Source: an uncultured Actinomycetes bacterium (lineage in GTDB: Bacteria > Actinomycetota > Thermoleophilia > RBG-16-64-13). Taken from it: DNA of 58,175 nt. The notes under the pieces were generated by a model, which made no database searches, was not told where the DNA came from, and saw only the letters and a list, made by a program, of their open reading frames with translations. Positions 1-7,302 of the stretch are shown in pieces. The number at the start of each line of letters is the position of its first letter. Positions within the stretch are counted from its first letter, which is position 1. The DNA lies in the NCBI GenBank assembly GCA_937148845.1, contig CAKZRW010000053.1, positions 1 through 58,175 on the forward strand, in the 5' to 3' direction. The translations under genes and the position numbers were made by a program.

Positions 1-1
1 A

Positions 2-136
2 CCTCGGCGAGATTTGCTACTGGCATCGGAACCCCCTGAGGCGATTCGTTCACCGGTTAGGAAAATGTATGAGAAAGCGAGGACCAAAATGACATCCGTG
101 CACCGCTGTGGAAAACGCAAGGGAAAGAAAAAATAA
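2..136 (+). CDS. 3' end of an unidentified phage-like gene (partial)
   Basis: An open frame enters from the window edge and ends with TAA at 134-136, giving 44 visible residues. The tail is very basic and finishes with a lysine-rich stretch (GKRKGKKK). ATG codons at 65 and 89 lie in the same frame, so a short separate gene is also possible, but no good ribosome site precedes either. The neighbouring genes look phage-derived, so this is probably the end of an upstream phage gene. No function can be assigned. A chance open frame is a real possibility at this length. Confidence 0.4.
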   Translation, partial: PRRDLLLASEPPEAIRSPVRKMYEKARTKMTSVHRCGKRKGKKK

Positions 137-160
137 GCGAGATGAGCGCGCTCATCTCGC
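137..160. promoter_or_regulatory. Perfect 24-bp palindrome before the first phage-like gene
   Basis: The half-site GCGAGATGAGCG is followed directly by its exact reverse complement, with no loop. It starts right after the stop codon at 134-136 and ends eight bases before the strong Shine-Dalgarno sequence at 168-174. As RNA it would form a 10-11 bp hairpin. No T-run follows, so it is not a classical intrinsic terminator. It could be a protein-binding operator, an RNA-processing site or a translation-control hairpin. Confidence 0.5.
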
Positions 161-181
161 CGCAGGGAAGGAGGATAGAAT

Positions 182-559
182 ATGCCAACTACTGTCGGAA
201 TGACGATCTCCGGGTCGGCGCTCGTGACCTCCCTACTGGCCGCGAGCAACGTTAAATGGGTTCACTGGGGCACAGGTACTACCGCGTTCGCCCCGTCACA
301 GACGGCCCTGATTGCGCCCCTGCCCGAAGCGCGCGTGGCCGGGACCCAAAGCCAGCAGACTACTGTTACGACGAACGATACCTACCAGGTAGTAGCGACG
401 CTCACGAAGGCCACCGAGGCAGCGGCCGTTTCCGAGGCTGGCATATTTACCGCTTCGACCGGCGGTAGCATGTACTGCAGGGCCGCATTCGATCCAATTA
501 ACGTAGACCCGGGTGACAGTATCGACTTTACATTCCGGATTCGCTACGTTCATAGTTAG
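182..559 (+). CDS. Phage-like structural protein (possible tail/fibre component)
   Basis: This 125-residue protein starts at ATG 182 behind a strong Shine-Dalgarno sequence, AAGGAGG, at 168-174. It is rich in Ala, Thr and Val with alternating hydrophobic residues, has no membrane segment or signal peptide, and ends in a beta-strand-like segment (SIDFTFRIRYV). Its feel resembles small beta-rich phage tail, baseplate or fibre proteins: short Gly/Thr stretches, a central E-A-R segment and regularly spaced strands. It is followed by a repeat protein and a fibre/tail-adaptor-like gene in the same direction, which supports a phage structural module. The phage assignment is inference from pattern and context. 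I do not recognise a specific family. Confidence 0.55.
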   Translation: MPTTVGMTISGSALVTSLLAASNVKWVHWGTGTTAFAPSQTALIAPLPEARVAGTQSQQTTVTTNDTYQVVATLTKATEAAAVSEAGIFTASTGGSMYCRAAFDPINVDPGDSIDFTFRIRYVHS

Positions 560-609
560 GAAAATAGTTCGCCAACATGAGAGGGGGCGACGTCTACATC
601 TAGAATGCC

Positions 610-1029
610 ATGCCGACCTACACGATATTACTCTCTGCCATATCAGCGTCTACCGCTACTCTGGTCAGGAGAGCCGGCAAACTGATGAGCGCGTTGAGCG
701 CGACCATTGCTACCCTGACTCGGAGAGCCGATAAAATCGCGAGCGCGTCGAGCGGGACTATCGCGAGCCTCGCCCGGATAACCGACAAAATGATGACGAC
801 CCTCAGCGGGACTATCGCGAGCCTGGCCCGGATAGCTGACAAAATCCTGGTAGCGATCTCGGACACCACCGGTACTCTCGCATCGAGAGTAATACGCAGG
901 GCGTACGCCACGATCGGCCTCATATCTCGGGGAGCGGAGCGTGGTCTCACGTCTCATGCGATTACGGGTCTGGAGGCGGACGGAGCCGAGCGCGGCCCGA
1001 TATCCCACGGCACGAGGAGACAACCATGA
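610..1029 (+). CDS. Phage-like protein made of five 18-residue repeats
   Basis: The 139-residue protein begins with ATG at 610 after a purine-rich stretch (GAGAGGGGGCGA) at 577-588. Residues 8-97 are five tandem copies of an 18-residue unit of the form S-x-T-I-A-x-L-x-R-x-x-D-K. The anchoring serine recurs at residues 12, 30, 48, 66 and 84. Repeats of this kind are likely helical and may form a bundle or fibre shaft. After residue 97 the chain becomes Arg/Gly-rich and unstructured-looking. The stop overlaps the next start (ATGA at 1026-1029), so the two genes are translationally coupled. Function is unknown; the context suggests a tail-fibre or tail-adaptor role. Confidence 0.55.
   Translation: MPTYTILLSAISASTATLVRRAGKLMSALSATIATLTRRADKIASASSGTIASLARITDKMMTTLSGTIASLARIADKILVAISDTTGTLASRVIRRAYATIGLISRGAERGLTSHAITGLEADGAERGPISHGTRRQP
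631..900 (+). repeat. Five tandem 54-bp units inside the phage-like repeat gene
   Basis: The coding repeat has a strict 54-bp period, five units long. The third and fourth units are the most similar at DNA level: both carry an identical GGGACTATCGCGAGCCT core. The near-identity of the middle units suggests recent duplication or recombination, while the flanking units have diverged. Confidence 0.75.
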
Positions 1030-1189
1030 ATGAACCCGAACCAGTCTATCTGGGCGCGTTCCAGCCGATGAAGCGGGGCGACATCCTGGACCGCTACATC
1101 GACATTAGCGCCGATTTAGTGTCCGCCAGGGGAGAGACCATCGAGACGGCCACGTTCACCGTGACGGCCGCTGGGAGCGAGGATCCAAT
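1026..1189 (+). pseudogene. 5' part of a phage fibre/tail-adaptor-like gene, cut by a CRISPR repeat
   Basis: ATG at 1026 overlaps the previous stop and has GAGGAG at 1014-1019. About 54 residues remain. The pattern of a short N-terminal 'YLGAF' segment, then 'DILDRYIDISADL' and 'ETIETATFTV' resembles small phage fibre/tail-adaptor proteins, which are usually roughly 100 residues long. The reading frame runs without interruption to 1189, where a type I-E CRISPR repeat begins. Translation beyond that point reads repeat and antisense cas2 sequence and is not genuine. The abrupt junction indicates either a chimeric assembly through a phage-derived spacer or a real rearrangement. The family assignment is a moderate-confidence pattern match. 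Confidence 0.55.
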
Positions 1190-1218
1190 CGGTTCACCCC
1201 CACACGCGTGGGGACAAC
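1190..1218 (-). CRISPR. Single type I-E CRISPR repeat (leader-proximal end of the array)
   Basis: On the minus strand this 29-base element begins GTTGTCCCCACGCG and ends TGGGGGTGAACCG. It has the palindromic stem CCCCAC(GCGT)GTGGGG and the 8-base 3' handle GTGAACCG expected of a type I-E repeat cleaved by Cas6e. Its orientation places the array downstream of cas2, running to lower coordinates. A spacer would occupy about 1158-1189 and the next repeat about 1129-1157, but no repeat is there. That space reads as phage-like coding sequence. No other copy of this repeat was seen in the window. Confidence 0.85.
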
Positions 1219-1236
1219 ACTTCGGAAAGCCCCTTT

Positions 1237-1509
1237 TTAAGCCATGCGAATCAGCGAAAGACCGTCGAAGTCTTCGATTGCCCGCGAGCTCTCTCCAAAG
1301 GATTCCAGTCGATACCCCTGCTCGGTATTACTGGAGTAAATGAGGAGACCTCCACCTCCGCGAGCTTGGCTTCTGGCCTTGTCCCACAGCTTGTCACGCA
1401 CCATAGCAGAGACCTGCCCCACAAACACACCGGCCTTCGGTTCCAACAACCATCGAGTCAACTCGCCACGAAGGCTAACCGGTACTCTTTCCAAGATAAG
1501 GACTATCAA
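1237..1509 (-). CDS. cas2e: CRISPR-associated endonuclease Cas2, type I-E
   Basis: This 90-residue protein is the structural partner of Cas1 in the Cas1-Cas2 spacer integrase. It shows the Cas2e pattern: N-terminal 'VLILERVP', then 'RGELTRWLLE', 'GVFVGQVSA', 'RDKLWDKA', 'NTEQGY' and a final 'DGLSLIRM'. The start is TTG at 1509, read 24 bases after the cas1 stop. A GGTGGAGGG purine stretch abuts it, and no ATG or GTG is available before the in-frame cas1 stop. Length matches the I-E family (about 90-100 residues), so the C-terminus looks complete. Only 18 bases separate its stop from the first CRISPR repeat, leaving almost no room for a separate leader. Confidence 0.93.
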   Translation of the reverse strand: MIVLILERVPVSLRGELTRWLLEPKAGVFVGQVSAMVRDKLWDKARSQARGGGGLLIYSSNTEQGYRLESFGESSRAIEDFDGLSLIRMA

Positions 1510-1533
1510 CCCTCCACCCTCTCGTTTCCTTGG

Positions 1534-2469
1534 TTACACATACGCCCGACCACCTTCTACGCTCTCGCCATCCGGGTCCCATAAAGGCCCAGGGGCAGCA
1601 GCATCGTCGTCATACAGTTCAAGCGGTTCCCAGCCCCCTCGTTCAGAAAGCATTAGCACGTTCTGCACGTCCGGGATTATGCGGCTGAGCAGACGCGTCT
1701 CGACAAATCGGTCGCGACAAGCCAGACGCACCCTCCTCTCAATATCGTCTGCCCCTTCGGCTGCGGCTTGAAAAGCAATGCGCACGGTTATCTCGGTCTT
1801 GTACAAGTCGGCCACGTCGTAGACGAAGGACAGCATCTTGCCAGTGTGGATGAATCCGAGAGCCGGAGAAAACCCCGCGGAGATCACGGCAGCGTGGCAC
1901 ACCCCGTACAAGCACGCGTTGGCCGCCGACAACGCACGGTTTACCGGGTCCGAACTCAGCCACGCATCGCGGCGATAGCTGCGTCCAGACCATTCCACCC
2001 CGGTCTCGCGGGCTGCTTTAGCGTACGCGTCGCGGACTCTGGCACCCTCCATGCCTCGAATCTGCTGAAGGGTGAGGGAAGGATCGAAAGGCTCTGCAAA
2101 TCGAAATTGGTAAAGTCTGTACACCACTTGCATTCGCAGCGCTTCATCAGCCCACAGACGCGCCTGGTGCAACAAGCGGACAGAACTCCGGGTCTCTCCC
2201 ATCCCGACAGCGTAAAAGCGGACCGCCCCCTCGCCACACCATGCAACCAGGCATCCATGGTCGGCAAGCACGCTGACCGCCGCGTGCGTGATCGATACTC
2301 CTGGGCCAAGCATCAGCAAAGCGAGGTTGGCACAAGGGACCGGGACCTTGCCGCGCTGATCATGAATGGCAATAGCCTTGGCTTCCTGGTCGACGCGGCA
2401 ATGCTCCACGTAAAGGTAACTCCAACCATCGCTGATCTTGGGTAGAACATGGAGGTCACGGACTCTCAT
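1534..2469 (-). CDS. cas1e: CRISPR-associated endonuclease Cas1, type I-E
   Basis: This is the metal-dependent integrase that, with Cas2, inserts new spacers at the leader end of the array. I place the start at ATG 2469, giving 311 residues (usual for Cas1e), with GGAG eight bases upstream and 16 bases after the cas6e stop. A longer open frame runs further upstream into cas6e but its extra residues are not Cas1-like. Likely metal ligands are the glutamate in 'GMEGARVRDAYA', the histidine in 'GFIHTGK' and the aspartate in 'FVYDVADLYK', matching the Glu-His-Asp set of the family. It lies between cas6e and cas2 as in standard I-E loci and appears intact. Confidence 0.95.
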   Translation of the reverse strand: MRVRDLHVLPKISDGWSYLYVEHCRVDQEAKAIAIHDQRGKVPVPCANLALLMLGPGVSITHAAVSVLADHGCLVAWCGEGAVRFYAVGMGETRSSVRLLHQARLWADEALRMQVVYRLYQFRFAEPFDPSLTLQQIRGMEGARVRDAYAKAARETGVEWSGRSYRRDAWLSSDPVNRALSAANACLYGVCHAAVISAGFSPALGFIHTGKMLSFVYDVADLYKTEITVRIAFQAAAEGADDIERRVRLACRDRFVETRLLSRIIPDVQNVLMLSERGGWEPLELYDDDAAAPGPLWDPDGESVEGGRAYV

Positions 2470-2485
2470 GCCAGGTCTCCAAAGG

Positions 2486-3244
2486 CTAGGAACGCGCCGG
2501 CCCCAGTGACAACAGACCGAATCCGTAGGCTTTCCCCGGGCCGATACCGCGGCGCACTGTGTCCAGGAATACATCTGGATCGGTGATCCGAAGCAATCCT
2601 TCGAACAATACGGAGAAGTGTGTCGTCAGATGACGACCTTCAGAGCCCTTCTTTTTTCCTAGAATATTCCCCTCTACACGCGCCCGAACCCGGGGGACGG
2701 TGCGACTCTCTCCGTGCTCGCTCATTACCGAATCCGTGACCAATTCGAATCCCCCCGCTGCTTCCTTCCCGTCACCTCTGCCCTTGCCCTGCAGCCACTC
2801 GATCTGATCTTCTTCCTTGAGCAAAGCCACCCGCTTCCCCTTGAGTGGGTCACCATCGCGGGCGAGTCGCTTGGTTGGATTAGCCCGCAGCTTGAACGCA
2901 ACGGTCTGCCCCACTCTAAGACTCTGCAGGGCCTTGGTTATGTCCTTGCATTCGTAGGGTGGTTCCGACCTGTCCCAGACGAGATAAGAGTTCATAACAC
3001 ATAGAAACGACCAATCCGGCTGCACATTCGACTGGACGTAGACTTTAGCGATGCGTTTCGACTCGTCCACCTCAGCTCGGAAGAGGACTCCGAAATGGGC
3101 CCGAGGTTCCGTCGTCTCATTCACCGTTGGAAAGGCTTTCATCAACGTGCGGTGCATTTCGTAGGGTTGTGCTAACTCCGACAGTACCTGACGACAGCCC
3201 AAGTCAAGGATCAGGCGAGAAAGGTATACGTTTATGGAACTCAC
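2486..3244 (-). CDS. cas6e: Cas6e, crRNA-processing endoribonuclease
   Basis: Cas6e (CasE/Cse3) cuts the CRISPR transcript at the base of the repeat hairpin and stays bound as part of Cascade. The 252-residue protein has two ferredoxin-like halves. The N-terminal half carries the likely catalytic histidine in 'PYEMHRTLMKAF'. The C-terminus ends with the glycine-rich RNA-binding loop 'RRGIGPGKAYGFGLL'. The central segment 'LRANPTKRLARDG' is also typical of the family. Its ATG overlaps the cas5 stop by four bases, so translation is coupled. A short poorly conserved stretch near residues 155-195 is not alarming. Confidence 0.93.
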   Translation of the reverse strand: MSSINVYLSRLILDLGCRQVLSELAQPYEMHRTLMKAFPTVNETTEPRAHFGVLFRAEVDESKRIAKVYVQSNVQPDWSFLCVMNSYLVWDRSEPPYECKDITKALQSLRVGQTVAFKLRANPTKRLARDGDPLKGKRVALLKEEDQIEWLQGKGRGDGKEAAGGFELVTDSVMSEHGESRTVPRVRARVEGNILGKKKGSEGRHLTTHFSVLFEGLLRITDPDVFLDTVRRGIGPGKAYGFGLLSLGPARS

Positions 3245-4041
3245 AGCTGCCCCCTAGGAAGTGACGATGTGGGAATCGATACATGCCTGCATCGGCGAAA
3301 GCCATAGAAGCGGACCACATTTACGCGTAGAGCGTCCTGACGCTCGATCTCTCCCGAGGTGTCCTCCACCCAGGCATCCAATGCCGACGGGACACGGCCA
3401 CGACGGTGCGCGCCAACCCAGGGTTCTCTGGGTTCTTCCCAGAGTTCCCAGGGTTCCCAGGGTTCCCCCCTCAAGGCGTCCTCTAGGCACTCGTAATCCC
3501 GGGTCAGCCTCGCGAACACTGGACGAGTCGGCACACACGACCTGCGCCCAAGATAAAGCGGCCACGCCGGTCGCCGGAGGTTGCCCCTCCACTCAGGATG
3601 AGAAGCCTCGCCGGCTAGTTGGCGCAGCAGCATTTCGTCGTCGCTAGCCAGTGCCACGAGGAAGCTGGCATCGTGCAGATAGTCGCGCAGTGACACAATG
3701 GTGTTCTCGTCGTACTCGCAGGCCTTGGCCAGGCTCCTTACCGTCTGGCCAGCGGCACCTCCTACCCGGTAGTCGCCTGCCGCGGTCCGGTGATACCCAG
3801 ATACCGTATGGTAGTCAGTGGCCACTAACCCTGGGCGGTCTACCCTAACGGCAAATTGCAGCGATCGATCCAAGCTTTCCAGCTCGACGTTGCGGCGCCG
3901 AAGACCGAGGGCACACCCGATTAAGCCTATGACACCCGACTTCGTGGGCTCGAGCGCCGTGTCACGCACATCCCAACGTGCCCGTGTTCCCCATGATTGC
4001 AGCGGACCCTCTAGACGAAGGAGAAGTAGCAGTCTACCCAT
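3241..4041 (-). CDS. cas5e: Cas5e, Cascade subunit
   Basis: Cas5e (CasD) binds the 5' handle of the crRNA and caps the Cas7 backbone. The start is ATG 4041 (266 residues), with GGAGG six bases away inside the end of cas7. A GTG immediately upstream at 4044 is the alternative. The N-terminus 'LLLRLEGPLQSWGTRARWD' and 'PTKSGVIGLIGCALG' are diagnostic Cas5 motifs. 'RNLRRPAWPLYLGRRSCVP'-type sequence is present near residue 160. Unusual is a Trp/Pro/Glu-rich stretch around residues 192-207 (EPWEPWELWEEPREPW), encoded by a short tandem repeat, in a region normally variable between Cas5e proteins. Confidence 0.94.
   Translation of the reverse strand: MGRLLLLLRLEGPLQSWGTRARWDVRDTALEPTKSGVIGLIGCALGLRRRNVELESLDRSLQFAVRVDRPGLVATDYHTVSGYHRTAAGDYRVGGAAGQTVRSLAKACEYDENTIVSLRDYLHDASFLVALASDDEMLLRQLAGEASHPEWRGNLRRPAWPLYLGRRSCVPTRPVFARLTRDYECLEDALRGEPWEPWELWEEPREPWVGAHRRGRVPSALDAWVEDTSGEIERQDALRVNVVRFYGFRRCRHVSIPTSSLPRGQL
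3421..3468. repeat. Short GGGTTCCCA-type tandem repeat inside cas5e
   Basis: About five imperfect 9-base units of the form GGGTTCCCA (plus strand) lie within cas5e, in frame. They encode the repeated Glu-Pro-Trp run. The array is a likely slippage site and could vary in length between strains without breaking the frame. Confidence 0.7.
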
Positions 4042-5215
4042 CACGAACCTCCGTTTGGACTTGGGCCAGCAGAGACCGAAGGTTCGGAGATGAGCCCACG
4101 CCGAGAATCTCTAGACCCTCGTGGTGGGTAAGCAGCATACGGCTCCGAGCTTCAAGCCCGTACAAGTTTGTGAGAGTTTCACATTCCCTCTTGAGAGCAA
4201 GTGCCGATGCTTTTTCCAGTCCTTCTTTGCTCTTGGGGTCGACCGGTCGGCTAAAGGCGTTGGCGTAACTCACCGGGAGGTTGTCGTCGCGGATCTCCAC
4301 CCAAAGCAAGCTCGGAAGCTGAAAAGCAGCGAAGGAGTTCTGTTTGCCCGTGGGGGTCACCCGACAGGCCGCTTCAATCAGGCTCTCGATCGCCCTAGCT
4401 GCCGTATCACGAGCAGCCGTTTCATCGTCACTGCTTATCGATCGCCTGAAGGCCCGTCCAGTCAGGTTGTCGATCAGACCATCGACGTGTACGTTGAAAT
4501 ACTTGTAGTAACAGGCAGAGTTGAACTCGACATCACCGATCATATCTGCACCGCCTGCTGCCTGGTCGTCAGAGGCCCGCTCAAGATCGTCCACTGCGGT
4601 GTAGTAGTCGAACTCATGGTCTACCTTGTGAGTGCTGATAGCATGAGCAAACTGGGTGGCCGCTTCGACGTCGACAAAAGCCTCACTTGTCACCATGCGA
4701 CCGAAGAGAGCAATATCTATGGCGATAGGCCGCAGGCCTTTGTCTTCCGCCTGCCTTTGCAGCTCTTTGGCGGGAACTTTTTTGAGGGAGGCGGGATCCT
4801 TTGCTTGCTCGGCAGCTGCCCGGATGACCTCATACACGGCTTCGACATCTGCGTTGCTGAGAAACATCGTTTGGGCAGTGCGATAGTAGCCACTGTCGTT
4901 AGGTCTCTGTTCCCTGCCTTCCTCTGTGCCGAACCCGCTTGCCTTGCTCGCGCCGACTTCAGCCATCTCTGCGCTGAACCCAGCAGCAAGCAGACGGTCT
5001 CGGACAAGCTCGGGAAGACCGCGCGTCCTTAAGCCGACCAGGCCCTGCAGGCGGTCTTGGAAGATCTGCGAGCGACGGATGCTACGCTTGATGCACTGAC
5101 TTGAGATGCGGGCCCTCTTATACCCACCGAAGATCGCCTCTTTGGGACTGCCAGTGTCATCGCGGTTCAGGTTGCTAGGGGCGTGGTTCTGCAGCATGTG
5201 CACTTCGACAAGCAT
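4034..5215 (-). CDS. cas7e: Cas7e, Cascade backbone subunit
   Basis: Cas7e (CasC/Cse4) is present in six copies in Cascade and holds the crRNA guide segment. The 393-residue protein opens with the near-invariant 'HMLQNHAPSNLNRDDTGSP' and 'RARISSQCIKRSIRRS', the strongest identifiers of this family. Near residue 330 'DDNLPVSYANAFSRPV' is also characteristic. The ATG at 5215 follows AAGGAGTG located at the end of cse2; the gap to cse2 is six bases. The stop overlaps the cas5 start. Length is ordinary for the family (about 350-390). Confidence 0.96.
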   Translation of the reverse strand: MLVEVHMLQNHAPSNLNRDDTGSPKEAIFGGYKRARISSQCIKRSIRRSQIFQDRLQGLVGLRTRGLPELVRDRLLAAGFSAEMAEVGASKASGFGTEEGREQRPNDSGYYRTAQTMFLSNADVEAVYEVIRAAAEQAKDPASLKKVPAKELQRQAEDKGLRPIAIDIALFGRMVTSEAFVDVEAATQFAHAISTHKVDHEFDYYTAVDDLERASDDQAAGGADMIGDVEFNSACYYKYFNVHVDGLIDNLTGRAFRRSISSDDETAARDTAARAIESLIEAACRVTPTGKQNSFAAFQLPSLLWVEIRDDNLPVSYANAFSRPVDPKSKEGLEKASALALKRECETLTNLYGLEARSRMLLTHHEGLEILGVGSSPNLRSLLAQVQTEVRDG

Positions 5216-5221
5216 GACTAC

Positions 5222-5782
5222 TCACTCCTTGTTTTCCGGTTGGTCATTCTGGGGCTGCTGTTCATCATCCGAAGATTCGACAGCGAAGAAGCTTCTTGCC
5301 CACCGCTTTTGGACAAACTTGTCGGGGTGGTTCCAGTTCTTGAGATCATTCAGGAGTTGCGGCCAGTCTACGCCGACTTTCTTACTGACCGCATAGCGCA
5401 CCATCTGCCTGAGCCGGTAAGGAAGGTCTCCCTCGCCTGTATGAGGATCGAACTCTGATTCCAGCAGGATATTGAAACGGCGACCGATGGATTCGCTGTT
5501 GTTGCCAGCAATCGCTTTCTTCCAGGTACGGCCGAAATCACCGCTGAGGCGGTGACGACCGGCCCGGATGTCCGCAGTACTGTACTGAGCCACCAGGCTC
5601 CCCACTAGCAGGGCTATGGCCTCAGTCGTGGCTCCTCGGACAAGACCTACGAGCCAGGGACAACGGCCGTCGATAACATCACGCGCTCCTGCAGCCCTCC
5701 GTAGTGCGGCGAGCTTACCAGTATCAAGACTCTCGATGCGCCCAATGAACTCTTGCTCACTAGTCTTTTCCGGGTCTGTCAC
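5222..5782 (-). CDS. cse2: Cse2, small Cascade subunit
   Basis: Cse2 (CasB) is the small helical subunit that dimerises along the Cascade belly and stabilises the R-loop. The 186-residue protein fits the family in length and in its helical, Arg-rich character, with 'GRRFNILLESEFDPHTGEGDLPYRLRQ' region residues such as the Arg-Arg-Phe-Asn and Leu-Arg-Gln segments conserved. The C-terminus is acidic and Gln/Asp-rich (after residue 165) and probably disordered. Its start overlaps the cas8e stop by four bases. Position between cas8e and cas7 is the standard I-E order. Confidence 0.93.
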   Translation of the reverse strand: MTDPEKTSEQEFIGRIESLDTGKLAALRRAAGARDVIDGRCPWLVGLVRGATTEAIALLVGSLVAQYSTADIRAGRHRLSGDFGRTWKKAIAGNNSESIGRRFNILLESEFDPHTGEGDLPYRLRQMVRYAVSKKVGVDWPQLLNDLKNWNHPDKFVQKRWARSFFAVESSDDEQQPQNDQPENKE

Positions 5783-7302
5783 GATAGTGCCCTCCTTAGA
5801 TTCGCCATCAGTCTGCCACGCGCCTTCACTAGCCGCTCCAATGCATCGCCGTCACTGTCCATATCCTTTGCAGCAAACTCGAACTGTTCGGTGGCAACAT
5901 CCGAGATGGCCTCACGCCACTCACTGGTCGCTTTGGTCACCACCTCAGGGTCGTCCGGTGCATCGGGGTCCAAAGCAGCCACGTAGCGCAACAGGGAGGC
6001 AAACCGGCTTTCCATAGCCTGCCAGTAGGCCCGCTCGCAGCGGTCAGCAATGCCGGCTAGCGCTTCCCGAGCCCCTGGCCCCTCTCTGGGGAAAAGAGCC
6101 TTGATGCTTACCCGTAAAGCCCAGGCAGCTTTCTCTGCCCTTTCCAATTCCTGGACCACGATGGCCCCCAAACGAGTAGAGCGTCCGAGAGCAGGTGGAA
6201 CAGCCCATACAGCTTTCTGCCACTCGAATACCTTCATGTTCATGTCGGTCCGCATCGCATACAGTTGGACCCGGCTTGGCAGGTCGTGCCTGTCCAGCGC
6301 GAAAGCGTTCTCAATCACATCCGGCCGTTTGAACAAGACTCTCGCATTATCACGACCGTGTTGAAGATCGTTCAGCAAGAAGAAGGCACCCGCATCGCGC
6401 CATAGCGACCGGTTTTCGCGCATTCGCACAGGTGTGACCCTGGCACCCTCGTACTGGTAGGCGAGATTCGCGTCGATCCAGCGAAAGCGCGTGCTGTCCC
6501 CTTTGGCAAAACGCATACGCCCGACGCGCACCGCCGACTCTCTGGACGCGTCAGCCCCCGCTGTCGGCAGAAGTTGAATGCGCCGAGGCCTCCATGTCAA
6601 CGCTTCTACGGTCGTAGCCTCGGTACGCTCTTGACCCGGAGCGCTTTTGTTTCGCCAGGCCACCGCGCCGTCCCCGCCTTCCTGGCCCTCCCGGAGAGGG
6701 AGGTTCAACACGAGAGTCTCGTAGAGGTTGCGGCCGACCGGCAGCACGTAGACGCCTGGTGCTCCGTTGATCGACGGACTCATGCCTTGACCGCCAGCAG
6801 TCATGAACGGAGCTATGGTGGTAAGCAAGCGAGCGGCTTCCGCAGGACTGACCTCCCATGCATCTTCAGGGTAATGGTGCCAGTGGATCGCACCGATACC
6901 ACTGGGAATAACGGGGAACAGACCAGCGAGAGGCTTTGGTCTGTCGGCGGGAGACATGACCATCTGCAGAAAAGGTCTCTCTGCGTCAAAAAGATCGAAC
7001 ACGTTGCCGCACGCCTGTACGTACTCGTGGAAAAGATGGGGGTCGAATGAACCTTCGTCTAGCAGCTCTTCGAGGTCGTACCGATCTCGCGGCCGTCTGT
7101 CGGCCAGAATCAACGCATCAAGCACAAAGGCCACGAGTAGTCGATAAAGACCGAATTCCACGATAGGGCAGGGATCTTTGATCTCAACCAACTCATGTGC
7201 TTGCTCGAGGCAAGAAAGCACACCAAGCTCAGTGACGACCCCATCGCTCCTTGCCACCGGTACCCATGCTTCGGCAAGGACGTTGAAACTGAAGTCGGTC
7301 AT
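5779..7302 (-). CDS. cas8e: Cas8e (Cse1), large Cascade subunit
   Basis: Cas8e (CasA/Cse1) recognises the PAM and recruits Cas3. The 507-residue protein starts 'FNVLAEAWVPV', matching the family's conserved opening, and has 'LSCLEQAHELVEIKDPCP' followed by 'EFGLYRLLVAFVLDAL' near residues 45-65. A zinc-free central region and a C-terminal four-helix bundle are expected. ATG 7302 lies behind an excellent AAGGAGG at spacing five, and overlaps the cas3 stop by four bases. The C-terminal segment (about 400-507) is Arg/Asp-rich and helical. No truncation is evident. Confidence 0.94.
   Translation of the reverse strand: MTDFSFNVLAEAWVPVARSDGVVTELGVLSCLEQAHELVEIKDPCPIVEFGLYRLLVAFVLDALILADRRPRDRYDLEELLDEGSFDPHLFHEYVQACGNVFDLFDAERPFLQMVMSPADRPKPLAGLFPVIPSGIGAIHWHHYPEDAWEVSPAEAARLLTTIAPFMTAGGQGMSPSINGAPGVYVLPVGRNLYETLVLNLPLREGQEGGDGAVAWRNKSAPGQERTEATTVEALTWRPRRIQLLPTAGADASRESAVRVGRMRFAKGDSTRFRWIDANLAYQYEGARVTPVRMRENRSLWRDAGAFFLLNDLQHGRDNARVLFKRPDVIENAFALDRHDLPSRVQLYAMRTDMNMKVFEWQKAVWAVPPALGRSTRLGAIVVQELERAEKAAWALRVSIKALFPREGPGAREALAGIADRCERAYWQAMESRFASLLRYVAALDPDAPDDPEVVTKATSEWREAISDVATEQFEFAAKDMDSDGDALERLVKARGRLMANLRRALS

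Noticed and set aside
1-1189. Integrated prophage in the host chromosome
   Set aside because: No integrase, attachment site or direct repeat at the junction is visible, and the phage gene stops exactly at a CRISPR repeat. A chimeric join is simpler, though it is not proved.
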